DNA of 64,000 nucleotides from Acinetobacter sp. ANC 4558 (GTDB taxonomy: Bacteria > Pseudomonadota > Gammaproteobacteria > Pseudomonadales > Moraxellaceae), in assembly GCF_002135375.1 (NCBI RefSeq), contig NZ_NEGH01000002.1, positions 248,001-312,000 on the forward strand. Direction: 5' to 3'. Within the stretch, counting starts at the first letter, position 1; each line of letters begins with the position of its first letter. A program made the translations under genes and the position numbers. Shown one piece after another: positions 25,719 through 33,848 of the stretch. The notes beneath the pieces were generated by a model, which made no database searches, was not told where the DNA came from, and was given only the letters and a program-made list of their open reading frames with translations.

Positions 25719-26333
25719 ATGGATGAAATGCCAAAACAGACTCGAGCAGTCAATACGAGTACTCTTAAGAGTACGGCTGAGATGCGTCTGAAGAATTTCA
25801 TGCATGAGGTTACTGGTCGTGCACTGGTGATGATGGAAAGTGCAACGCAACATCAACATGGTATTGCCATGGATTTAGTACAAGAAGCTTTTATTGCTTT
25901 GCATAAATCCTATTCAGAAAAATCGACTGAAGAATGGTATCCACTGTTTTACACCATTTTAAATAGTAAGTTACAAGATTGGCGCCGTAAAGAAGCTCGT
26001 CGAAATCAACCTTTTTCATTTTTTAAAAAGATTAATCTTGATGATGACGATATTGAACAGCAAAATATTGTTGATGACAATACACCGAACCCCTATGCTT
26101 TTTTAGATCAAGAAGCGACAGCTGAAGAAATTCAAGCAGCAATTGCCCAACTTCCTGTTCGGCAACAGCAAGCTTTTATGCTCAGAGCATGGGAAGGATT
26201 TGATGTTCAAACCACTGCGCAAATTATGAATTGTTCAGAAGGTAGTGTAAAAACTCATTACCACCGCGCCATTCAGGCATTACGTAGTACTTTGGCACAT
26301 ATGAATCCTTATTCAGGAGAATCATCACCATGA
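25719..26333 (+). CDS. RNA polymerase sigma factor, ECF/RpoE-like
   Basis: A sigma-70-family protein with region 2 at about residues 20-90 (DLVQEAFIALHKSY, then NSKLQDWRRKEARR). Region 4 is at about 135-190 (LPVRQQQAFMLRAWEGFDV, then SEGSVKTHYHRAIQAL). The frame is open from 25662 with ATGs at 25662 and 25677. I choose 25719 because AGGA precedes it and TATA-like promoter sequence overlaps the earlier ATGs, but this is uncertain. The stop overlaps the next gene by 4 nt (ATGA). The next two genes encode a small membrane protein and a DUF3106 protein, a cluster also seen in other proteobacteria. Confidence 0.85.
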   Translation: MDEMPKQTRAVNTSTLKSTAEMRLKNFMHEVTGRALVMMESATQHQHGIAMDLVQEAFIALHKSYSEKSTEEWYPLFYTILNSKLQDWRRKEARRNQPFSFFKKINLDDDDIEQQNIVDDNTPNPYAFLDQEATAEEIQAAIAQLPVRQQQAFMLRAWEGFDVQTTAQIMNCSEGSVKTHYHRAIQALRSTLAHMNPYSGESSP

Positions 26334-26650
26334 AAAAAGATGATTTCTTAAAACAAGTTACCTCTAAACTTAATGGTCTTGCTCAGCAACATCAAGATAA
26401 ACCAATGATCATGAATAATGTTTTAGAACATATTCACGATAAAAAAACGAATCGTTTTGGTTTATGGAAAATGTCGGGCTTTGCGGTTGCAGCAGCGCTT
26501 GCAGGCTTCATTATTTTCCCGAACTCTTCAGATTTTACACCTAAAACTGAAAATCAAGTCGTTATTTCACCTAAACTTTCACCACAAATGGTCGAAGATT
26601 TAGAAATGTTAATGATTTTAGGTGAGGATAAAATTCCACATGGCAGCTAA
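26330..26650 (+). CDS. Small single-pass membrane protein, possible anti-sigma/DUF3619-like
   Basis: A 106-residue protein with a polar N-terminal half, one transmembrane segment at about 46-62 (MSGFAVAAALAGFIIFP) and a short periplasmic tail. It starts with a good AGGAGA site and overlaps the sigma gene by 4 nt. Position and topology fit a modest anti-sigma or a DUF3619-like protein, the usual middle gene of sigma / DUF3619 / DUF3106 clusters. There is no zinc-binding HxxxCxxC motif, so it is not a classic ZAS anti-sigma. Function is inferred from context only. Confidence 0.7.
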   Translation: MKKDDFLKQVTSKLNGLAQQHQDKPMIMNNVLEHIHDKKTNRFGLWKMSGFAVAAALAGFIIFPNSSDFTPKTENQVVISPKLSPQMVEDLEMLMILGEDKIPHGS

Positions 26651-27038
26651 GCGAGTTATTTTGGCTTTTTGTGCAATTAGTTTTTTGCAAACAAGTTTTG
26701 CAGGTTTTGAACGTTTTTGGATTTTTTCCAAAGATGCCGACACAGAAGTAACGGATGCTTGGGAGAATATGAGTGAGGAAGAACAACAAGCTCTCATTAA
26801 ACGTTATCAGTCCTTAAAAGAAGTTCCAGATGAAACCAGCAACTCTCTACAGCAACGTATGGACTGGTTTGCACAACTACCTGAGGCTGAAAAACAAAAA
26901 ATGCGTGAAGCTTGGCAAAAAATGAGTCTTCAAGAACGTAAAGAACTTGCGCAACGATTACAAAAAGCAAATCCTGAACAACGTACACAAATTCGTACCG
27001 AATATATTAATAAATATAAGAATACAATCAACAATTAA
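26640..27038 (+). CDS. DUF3106 domain protein, periplasmic
   Basis: A 132-residue protein with an N-terminal signal peptide (MAAKRVILAFCAISFLQTSFA). Short helical repeats rich in W, E, Q and R follow: AWENMSEEEQQALIKRY, WFAQLPEAEKQKMREAW and KMSLQERKELAQRL. This is the DUF3106 pattern, which resembles Spy/CpxP-like chaperone helices. The ATG at 26640 overlaps the previous gene by 11 nt; a GTG at 26622 is an alternative. It is the last gene of the sigma-factor operon, with a strong terminator at the stop. It may be a target or an accessory of that regulon. Confidence 0.8.
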   Translation: MAAKRVILAFCAISFLQTSFAGFERFWIFSKDADTEVTDAWENMSEEEQQALIKRYQSLKEVPDETSNSLQQRMDWFAQLPEAEKQKMREAWQKMSLQERKELAQRLQKANPEQRTQIRTEYINKYKNTINN

Positions 27039-27064
27039 AAAAGACCTCACTTGAGGTCTTTTTT
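27037..27064 (+). terminator. Terminator after the sigma-factor operon
   Basis: AAAAAAGACCTCA and TGAGGTCTTTTTT pair with only two bases between the full arms, ending in T residues. It also faces the convergent hda gene. Confidence 0.87.
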
Positions 27065-27081
27065 AATTTCTAATACTTTGC

Positions 27082-27789
27082 TTAATCTTGATATTCATCT
27101 ATAAGTGCATAAATTTGCCGTAAATTCGAACCATTCAACTTAATTCGGTCACCTTTTAAGAGTTGAATAAGTTTTTCTAAAACTTGCAGTAACACTGAAG
27201 TTTGATGTGGTCCATGTAACAAGAGATGATCAACAAGCTGTTGATCTATATGTATACCACGTCGCTCTAACACCGAATTAACCAAAGCAATTCGATCTGC
27301 AAATAAGCTTCCATTAGGCACTTTTACACTGACAGCTTGCGTTAATCTAGATTGTAAATCTGGAAGTTCCAACTTTAATTCAATGGGTGCAAATCGTGAG
27401 GAAAAAACCAACTGCCCTCCAACCTCATTACTATAATTAATTAAATGAAAAACAGCACGTTGCCAATGTGGAACTCCACTAATTGCTTCTATATCATCTA
27501 ATGCAACTAAATCGTATTGATCAAGGCAGGTAATCGCTTCTGTTGGAGCATCTAATAATTCGAGTAAAGAAACTTTTATTGCAGTTTTTCCAACCTCTAA
27601 ATATGAATCACAAATTGCAGAAAGCAAATGACTTTTCCCACTTCCTGCTGCACCATATACATAAAATCGATTCACCAATCCAGCATGAAGTTGGCGTACT
27701 GCATCTATAACATGCCCCCAACCTGGGCCCGAAAAGTCACCTATTCGAGCATCTAGTTGAGGTTCTATGTCGAGTTGCAATTGACGCAT
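27082..27789 (-). CDS. hda: DnaA regulatory inactivator Hda
   Basis: Hda stimulates hydrolysis of DnaA-bound ATP when attached to the sliding clamp, preventing re-initiation. The 235-residue AAA+ protein is DnaA-like but lacks the DNA-binding domain. It has a clamp-binding N-terminus QLQLDIEP, P-loop GAAGSGKSH, Walker B LVALDDIEAI and sensor region QSRLTQAVSVKVP. It follows the PerM-like gene by 15 nt on the same strand; this perM-hda order is common in gammaproteobacteria. Confidence 0.93.
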   Translation of the reverse strand: MRQLQLDIEPQLDARIGDFSGPGWGHVIDAVRQLHAGLVNRFYVYGAAGSGKSHLLSAICDSYLEVGKTAIKVSLLELLDAPTEAITCLDQYDLVALDDIEAISGVPHWQRAVFHLINYSNEVGGQLVFSSRFAPIELKLELPDLQSRLTQAVSVKVPNGSLFADRIALVNSVLERRGIHIDQQLVDHLLLHGPHQTSVLLQVLEKLIQLLKGDRIKLNGSNLRQIYALIDEYQD

Positions 27790-27804
27790 ATAAAATGGTT
27801 TTCC

Positions 27805-29028
27805 CTATGATGAATCTTTGTTCTCGGATTCTGTTATTTTAACCGATTTCTCATTTGCTTGCTGAGAATTTCCTTGCTGATTATGTAGTTCAATGGATAC
27901 ATCAATATTAGCAGTTTCAATATTAATTGTACCTGCTGAGGTTTCATGAATAAGTACCTTATCTTTACCATACATTGGGCTATTTTCATAAAAATCACGC
28001 AAATGGCGTAAAAGTACAACAATGACTGCAGCAACTGGTAAAGCAATTAACATTCCTAAGAAACCAGCCAATTGTGCACCTGCAAGAACTGCAAAAACAA
28101 CCGCAACTGGAGAAAGACCAATTTTATCCCCTAATAAGAAGGGCTGTAGAATATAACCCTCTACTGCCTGTCCAATTAAGAAAACTACTCCAACCATTGC
28201 AAAATGAAACCAATCGAGTCCAAATTGAAAAAAGGTTGCAATTCCAGCAGCAATAATACCAACAGCAAAACCTAAATAGGGAATAATGCTGGCTAAACCA
28301 GCAACCATCCCAATAATTAAACCAACTTCAAGACCAACTATTTGCAATCCCACAGCATAAATGACCCCCAATAGAACCATTACTAAAAATTGACCTTTAA
28401 CAAATGCACCTAAAACACTGTGACACTCTTTTGCAATTTGTAGTGTCGTCGCTTCATAAGGACGAGGAATTAATCGACGAAAACTCGCTAACATTCGATT
28501 CCAATCTAAAAGAAAATAGAACGTAATAATAGGAATAAGCACAATTGTGCCCCCTACTTGAATGAAGTTTAAGCCTGACTGAGCAAGTCTTAATATTAGT
28601 GTTTGAATACTGTCTACATTATAATTGGTTTGAACATATTCCATAATGGCTTTAGACATTTGATCAGTATCAATTTCCAAAGGAACTAAGTGAAAAAACT
28701 TAGAAAACCAAGGGAGAAAATCAAAATTTATCCAGTGTACACCTTTAGGTATGCTTGCTTTGGCATACATTAACTGTTCCCAAACCAATGGAACTAAATA
28801 CCATACTGCCCAAGTAATCACTAAACCAATGCCAACAAAAACTAAACTAATCGAAAGCCAACGTGGTAAACCAATCTTATGTAAAACATCAACCAACGGG
28901 CTAAAAAAATAAGCGATAAAAAATGCACCAACAAAAGGAATTACAACGGGTTTAAGTAAGTAAATTACCCAAAGCACCAGTGCAATTCCACATAAGATAA
29001 AAATACGACGCAAGGTACGATCTATCAT
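27805..29028 (-). CDS. AI-2E family transporter (PerM/YdiK type)
   Basis: A 407-residue inner-membrane protein of PF01594 with about eight transmembrane segments. Characteristic parts are LKPVVIPFVGAFFIAYFFSPL at the start, PIITFYFLLDWNRM, GLASIIPYLGFAVGI and LGDKIGLSPVAVVFAVLAGAQ. The family includes AI-2 exporters and Na+/H+ antiporters; this one is closest to PerM by its partner hda. A polar C-terminal tail of about 60 residues with NQQGNSQQ is not typical of the core domain. It is divergent from purM. Confidence 0.9.
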   Translation of the reverse strand: MIDRTLRRIFILCGIALVLWVIYLLKPVVIPFVGAFFIAYFFSPLVDVLHKIGLPRWLSISLVFVGIGLVITWAVWYLVPLVWEQLMYAKASIPKGVHWINFDFLPWFSKFFHLVPLEIDTDQMSKAIMEYVQTNYNVDSIQTLILRLAQSGLNFIQVGGTIVLIPIITFYFLLDWNRMLASFRRLIPRPYEATTLQIAKECHSVLGAFVKGQFLVMVLLGVIYAVGLQIVGLEVGLIIGMVAGLASIIPYLGFAVGIIAAGIATFFQFGLDWFHFAMVGVVFLIGQAVEGYILQPFLLGDKIGLSPVAVVFAVLAGAQLAGFLGMLIALPVAAVIVVLLRHLRDFYENSPMYGKDKVLIHETSAGTINIETANIDVSIELHNQQGNSQQANEKSVKITESENKDSS

Positions 29029-29130
29029 TAAAATTGGCCTTTTATAAGATTATTCATTCTATAAGGAAAAATATTTAAATTAAGATAACATTTTAGCGCA
29101 GAAATAACATAAGAGTCTTTGATATTCGGG

Positions 29131-29136
29131 TATAAT
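29131..29136 (+). promoter_or_regulatory. -10 element for purM
   Basis: A perfect TATAAT lies 27 bp before the purM ATG. The -35 region is poor, and I saw no clear Pur operator. Confidence 0.45.
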
Positions 29137-29162
29137 CGCCACGCCAATGCGGAGACTTCATT

Positions 29163-30233
29163 ATGAGCAACTCAACTTCTACCCCAAACACTGGTTTAAG
29201 CTACAAAGATGCAGGTGTCGACATCGAAGCGGGCGACGCATTAGTCGATCGAATCAAATCTGTTGCTAAACGCACCACACGCCCTGAAGTCATGGGCGGT
29301 CTAGGTGGCTTTGGAGCACTTTGTAAAATTCCTAAAGGTTATGAAGAACCTGTTCTCGTATCTGGCACAGATGGTGTAGGTACAAAATTACGTTTAGCAT
29401 TAAACTTAAACCGTCATGACACGATTGGTCAAGACTTAGTTGCAATGTGTGTAAACGATCTATTAGTCTGCGGTGCAGAACCTCTTTTCTTTTTAGACTA
29501 TTACGCTACAGGTCACTTAAATGTTGATGTTGCAGCAGATGTTGTAACAGGTATCGGTAAAGGCTGTGAGCTTGCAGGTTGTGCCTTGGTTGGCGGTGAA
29601 ACTGCTGAAATGCCAGGCATGTATGAAGGTGAAGACTACGATTTAGCAGGATTTTCTGTAGGTGTTGTCGAAGCAAGTAAAATCATTGATGGTTCTAAAG
29701 TTAAATCAGGAGATGTTCTGATTGGCTTAGCATCTTCTGGCGCACACTCAAATGGTTATTCACTTCTTCGTAAAATTTTAGATGTTAAAAATGTAGATTT
29801 AACACAAATTGTAGATGGTCGTTCACTTGCAGATACCGCAATGGAGCCAACTCGTATTTATGTAAAACCAGTTTTAGAATTATGTAAGCAAGTTGATGTT
29901 CATGCGATGGCGCATATTACTGGAGGCGGCTTACCTGGAAATTTACCACGTGTACTGCCGAATGGTGCACAAGCAGTCATTCATGAAGCATCTTGGGAAT
30001 GGCCTGAATTGTTTAAACTTCTTCAAAAAGAAGGTGGTGTTGAACAATTTGAGATGTACCGTACATTCAACTGTGGCGTAGGTATGGTCATTGCAGTTGA
30101 TGCTACTGATGCCGAAAAAACCATTGATGTATTGACTGCTCAAGGTGAAAAAGCATGGAAAATTGGTCATATCCAAGAGCATGCCGATTCTGTTGAGGGT
30201 GCCAACGAAAAAATTCGTGTAATTTTTGCGTAA
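29163..30233 (+). CDS. purM: Phosphoribosylformylglycinamidine cyclo-ligase
   Basis: PurM (AIR synthetase) closes the imidazole ring in purine synthesis with ATP. The 356-residue protein begins with [18 protein letters not shown]. It has [58 protein letters not shown] and [18 protein letters not shown] lies before the ATG. It is followed by purN after a 6-bp gap, the standard purMN operon. Confidence 0.98.
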   Translation: MSNSTSTPNTGLSYKDAGVDIEAGDALVDRIKSVAKRTTRPEVMGGLGGFGALCKIPKGYEEPVLVSGTDGVGTKLRLALNLNRHDTIGQDLVAMCVNDLLVCGAEPLFFLDYYATGHLNVDVAADVVTGIGKGCELAGCALVGGETAEMPGMYEGEDYDLAGFSVGVVEASKIIDGSKVKSGDVLIGLASSGAHSNGYSLLRKILDVKNVDLTQIVDGRSLADTAMEPTRIYVKPVLELCKQVDVHAMAHITGGGLPGNLPRVLPNGAQAVIHEASWEWPELFKLLQKEGGVEQFEMYRTFNCGVGMVIAVDATDAEKTIDVLTAQGEKAWKIGHIQEHADSVEGANEKIRVIFA

Positions 30234-30239
30234 CCTCCC

Positions 30240-30869
30240 ATGATAAAAATTGCTGTACTTGTTTCAGGCAGTGGAAGTAACTTACAAGCACTGATTAATG
30301 CTAAGTTATCTGGCAAAATTGTAGGTGTAATTTCCAATAAGCCTGAAGCTTATGCTTTAGAACGAGCAAAGCAAGCGAATATTCAAACTATGGTTATTGC
30401 ACATCAGCAATATCCCCATCGTGAAGCTTTTGATGACGCGATGCATCAGCAATTGCTAGATTGGGACGTAGATTTAGTCGTTCTTGCAGGATTTATGCGT
30501 ATTCTCAGTGCTAAATTTGTCCAAGCTTGGGAAGGAAAAATGATTAATATTCATCCTTCACTCTTGCCAAATTATAAAGGTATGCATACTCATCAACGTG
30601 TACTCAACACAGGTGATGTATATCATGGTTGCACCATTCATTATGTCACTGCAGAGCTTGACGCAGGTCAAGCTTTAGCGCAAGGCGTGCTTCAAGTTGC
30701 ACAACATGATCATGCGACAAGCCTTGCACAGCGTGTTCACACACTTGAGCACATGATCTATCCTCAAGTGGTTGAATGGATCTGTACAGGCACAATTCAA
30801 CATACAGCACTTGGTGTGTTATACCGTGATCAAATCATGCAAAAACCGATTCAGTTTTGTAAGTTGTAA
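30240..30869 (+). CDS. purN: Phosphoribosylglycinamide formyltransferase PurN
   Basis: PurN transfers a formyl group from 10-formyltetrahydrofolate to GAR in purine synthesis. The phosphate-binding start VLVSGSGSNLQALI is present. The catalytic region has AGFMRILS, NIHPSLLPNYKGMHTHQRVL (Asn and His active-site residues) and the HYVTAELDAG motif. The 209-residue length is normal. It overlaps no gene and ends before a strong bidirectional terminator. Confidence 0.97.
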   Translation: MIKIAVLVSGSGSNLQALINAKLSGKIVGVISNKPEAYALERAKQANIQTMVIAHQQYPHREAFDDAMHQQLLDWDVDLVVLAGFMRILSAKFVQAWEGKMINIHPSLLPNYKGMHTHQRVLNTGDVYHGCTIHYVTAELDAGQALAQGVLQVAQHDHATSLAQRVHTLEHMIYPQVVEWICTGTIQHTALGVLYRDQIMQKPIQFCKL

Positions 30870-30884
30870 ATCGTAATGTATAAA

Positions 30885-30916
30885 TAAAAAAACGCATCTC
30901 AAGATGCGTTTTTTTA
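30885..30916 (+). terminator. Bidirectional terminator after purN
   Basis: AAAAAAACGCATCT and AGATGCGTTTTTTT pair around two bases, with long A and T runs on both sides. It lies between convergent purN and the hydrolase gene. Confidence 0.9.
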
Positions 30917-30942
30917 TAGCTTAATATTTAAAATCTTAAAGT

Positions 30943-31746
30943 TTAAGCCTCTTGTTGTCGAATAATCTGCTGAATGAGTTGAACGGCTTCAACAGGATGT
31001 TCCAAAGGAAACATATGCCCTCCTGGCGTAATACTAAAAGGAATACCAAATTTCTTTTGTACTTTTTGAGGAAATTTACGCGGTAAAAAAGGACTGTTTT
31101 CAGCCACAATTAAGTGTACAGGAACCAACGGCTTTGCCTGAGGTAACCACCATAAAGACGGGTTCGTTCTAAAAATATTAACTTCATCCATTTTTGGAAT
31201 TGTAAGCTGTACTCCACCACGAACAGGATCATCTGTTAAAGCATAATCAAGATAAGCTTGAAAACAATCCGCATCAAAATCTTGATAAAAACCTTTCGGT
31301 CTTAATAGTTCTGCGGCTTGCTCACGAGAATCCCAATGATCACGCCTACGCTTAGATAATCCTGCTGGAGACATTTTATCCAAAGCTTTTAAATGAAACA
31401 TTTTAGCAATTTGTAATGCAAAGCCTTCTTTACCCATAATCATAGGTGGATCTAACATGATCACTTGTTCAAATAATTCAGGTCTTTTTAATGCCGCTTG
31501 AAATGTCAGAACGGACCCCAGTGAATGCCCTAGACCTATGACTTTACGACCACGGGCTTGTTGAACAATACTGTCTATTACCTGTTCAGTCAAACTTACC
31601 CAATGATTATCAATTGGATAGCGTTTATCTGGTCCAAGTAACGGAACATAGATAATGTCATAATCATCTTTCAGTAAATCAAAGAGTTTTTGATAAACTA
31701 AAGATGGCACGCCATTCGCGTGCGCAAAGTGAATTAATGGTTTCAT
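30943..31746 (-). CDS. Alpha/beta hydrolase
   Basis: A 267-residue alpha/beta hydrolase with nucleophile elbow GLGHSLGS and a likely catalytic His in PGGHMFPLEHP. The oxyanion region is FAHANGVPS, and LLGPDKRYP and MLDPPMIMG lie near the active-site loops. It overlaps the end of sppA by 4 nt (ATGA), so the two are co-translated. No signal peptide is visible, so it is presumed cytoplasmic. The substrate (ester, lactone or other) is unknown. Confidence 0.88.
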   Translation of the reverse strand: MKPLIHFAHANGVPSLVYQKLFDLLKDDYDIIYVPLLGPDKRYPIDNHWVSLTEQVIDSIVQQARGRKVIGLGHSLGSVLTFQAALKRPELFEQVIMLDPPMIMGKEGFALQIAKMFHLKALDKMSPAGLSKRRRDHWDSREQAAELLRPKGFYQDFDADCFQAYLDYALTDDPVRGGVQLTIPKMDEVNIFRTNPSLWWLPQAKPLVPVHLIVAENSPFLPRKFPQKVQKKFGIPFSITPGGHMFPLEHPVEAVQLIQQIIRQQEA

Positions 31747-32771
31747 TGTAATTGAAGGCTACTTTGTTCGCTTTGAACTTGTTTAGATAAAGATGTTGCA
31801 AAACCATCACCAATCACAGCACCCATACGACCAAGTATTGATTCTAATGGGCTATATTCGATGGTGTAATTTACAGCACGATCTATTTTTAAATCACGTT
31901 TTAACGTCTGTAAACTACCAATTTTATCTGCAACACCAAGTTTGACAGCTTGATCTCCGGTCCAAAATAAACCTGAAAAAATAGCGGGATCATTTGATTT
32001 AAGTTTATTACCACGACCCTCTTTCACTGCATTAATAAAATGTAAGTGCACATCATTTAAAACACTTTGTACATGCGCTTTTTGTGCAGGATCAATTGGA
32101 CGGGCCATAGAGAGAATGTCTTTATTATTACCAGCCGTCATTGTACGATCTTCAACTCCAAGCTTTTGCATTAAGCCTGTTACACCATAATTTGGCATAA
32201 TTACGCCTATAGAACCGACGAGACTAGAAGCATTGACAATAATTTCATCCGCTGCAGAAGCAATATAATAAGCCCCAGAAGCTCCTGTATCACCAATCAC
32301 CGCATATATTTTTTTAGTCGGATTCATTTTTTTCAAATACTGTATCTCTTGCCAAATTTCATCAGATTGAACAGGAGATCCACCAGGTGAATTAATATTT
32401 AAAACCACGGCTTTACTATTGGTATTTTCAAAAGCTTTCTTTAGAGATTTAATCGTATTCGTACTATTAACACCCTGTTTATCTGCAGAAATAGTGCCTA
32501 CAATATCAACGACAGCCAAATGATCACTCGTCACTGGTGAATCAGAGCTTGTTGTAGTACAACCTTTCCACATGATCGCAATAAAAATAAATAAATATAA
32601 AAATGTTAACGCTTTAAAGAAAATACTCCATCTACGAGATCTTCTTTGTTCTTCGACTGAAACTAAAACCACTTTTTCAAGCAGTTTCCATTCTTGCCCT
32701 GTCGGCTGTTGTTGCTGTGTCTGTTGTGTATTTTCTAAATCATTCTGTGGTTTTGGTGGCCAATCAGACAT
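31743..32771 (-). CDS. sppA: Signal peptide peptidase SppA (S49 family)
   Basis: A membrane-bound serine peptidase that degrades signal peptides left after cleavage. One transmembrane segment at about 48-66 follows a Gln-rich cytoplasmic start. The protease domain shows LNINSPGGSPVQSDEI, the Ser region GDTGASGAYYIASAADEI and SLVGSIGVIMPNYG. The 342-residue length indicates the short, single-domain form rather than the long E. coli SppA. The ATGA overlap with a hydrolase gene suggests a two-gene operon. Confidence 0.92.
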   Translation of the reverse strand: MSDWPPKPQNDLENTQQTQQQQPTGQEWKLLEKVVLVSVEEQRRSRRWSIFFKALTFLYLFIFIAIMWKGCTTTSSDSPVTSDHLAVVDIVGTISADKQGVNSTNTIKSLKKAFENTNSKAVVLNINSPGGSPVQSDEIWQEIQYLKKMNPTKKIYAVIGDTGASGAYYIASAADEIIVNASSLVGSIGVIMPNYGVTGLMQKLGVEDRTMTAGNNKDILSMARPIDPAQKAHVQSVLNDVHLHFINAVKEGRGNKLKSNDPAIFSGLFWTGDQAVKLGVADKIGSLQTLKRDLKIDRAVNYTIEYSPLESILGRMGAVIGDGFATSLSKQVQSEQSSLQLQ

Positions 32772-32889
32772 AAAATATCCAAATAAAAAAATTAACCTAT
32801 TTGTATTATATACACTAACGAATTGTAAACTGTTTAAATTAAATATTTTGCCCTATAATAATTATGCTTTTATGACTTAATTATCGAGA

Positions 32890-33840
32890 ATGTCTAACTA
32901 CAGCTCAAAATCAACTATTGCAAGACTCTTGTATTTTTTTAGTAGACGTTCTTTAACTTTTGCTCGTCTTTTTGCACATTTTTTAGCATCATTAATTAAT
33001 ATTTTACATCTGACAAAAACCTCTAAAACCATTCGACTGAATTTACAAATTGCTTTACCAGAATTGACAAAAAAACAAAGAGAAAAAATTACCCGTACCG
33101 CAATTAAAAATGAAATCATGTCTTATATGGAGTTTTTCCATATATGGGGTTCAACAACAACTGAAAATATTGAAAGTATTCATAAAGTTTATGGTGAAGC
33201 ATTATTACACCGTGCACTAGCAGAAAAAAAAGGAGTAGTGCTCATTGTCCCACATTTTGGTACATGGGAAATTATGAATGCATGGGTTGCTCAATATACA
33301 CAAATGACCATCATGTATAAACCAATCAAACATCCCATTGCAGATCAATTTGTGCGAGATTCAAGAAGTCGTGAGAAAGCACATCTCGTTCCTACCGATG
33401 AAACGGGAATCAGACAAATATTTAAAGCACTTAAACAAGGCGGAACAACTGTCATTTTACCCGATCACACCCCAGACCATCCCACCGAAATGGTTTCTTA
33501 TTTTGATATTCCATTATATTCTAGCAACTTAAGCTCAAAACTCATACAAAAAACCAAAGCTAAAGCTCTATTTCTTTATGCATTACGTAATGAGGCTCAA
33601 GGTTTTGACATTCATTTTGAAGAAATTGATCCTTTAATTTATCAGCTTGATCCTGACCAAGGAACTGAAATTATTTATCAATCTTTAGAAACCTTAATTC
33701 ATAAATATCCAGAACATTACCACTGGAGTTATAAACGATTCAGTGCCAATCCTGCATTAAAACGAATATATGATATTCCTTCCACTGAAGCATTAGAGAA
33801 AATTCAAGGTATTCGTCGACGTTATAAAAATAATAAATAA
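32890..33840 (+). CDS. LpxL/LpxM-family lysophospholipid acyltransferase
   Basis: A 316-residue inner-membrane acyltransferase with one N-terminal hydrophobic region. The HxxxxE/D catalytic motif is VPHFGTWEIMNAW. Typical LpxL/M features follow: MTIMYKPIKHPIADQFV, GGTTVILPDHTPDHP and the terminal YHWSYKRFS. Late acyltransferases add the secondary acyl chain of lipid A. LpxL versus LpxM, or an ornithine-lipid enzyme, cannot be separated here. It is adjacent to but not overlapping comEC, which runs in the opposite direction. Confidence 0.88.
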   Translation: MSNYSSKSTIARLLYFFSRRSLTFARLFAHFLASLINILHLTKTSKTIRLNLQIALPELTKKQREKITRTAIKNEIMSYMEFFHIWGSTTTENIESIHKVYGEALLHRALAEKKGVVLIVPHFGTWEIMNAWVAQYTQMTIMYKPIKHPIADQFVRDSRSREKAHLVPTDETGIRQIFKALKQGGTTVILPDHTPDHPTEMVSYFDIPLYSSNLSSKLIQKTKAKALFLYALRNEAQGFDIHFEEIDPLIYQLDPDQGTEIIYQSLETLIHKYPEHYHWSYKRFSANPALKRIYDIPSTEALEKIQGIRRRYKNNK

Positions 33841-33848
33841 TCCTACAT

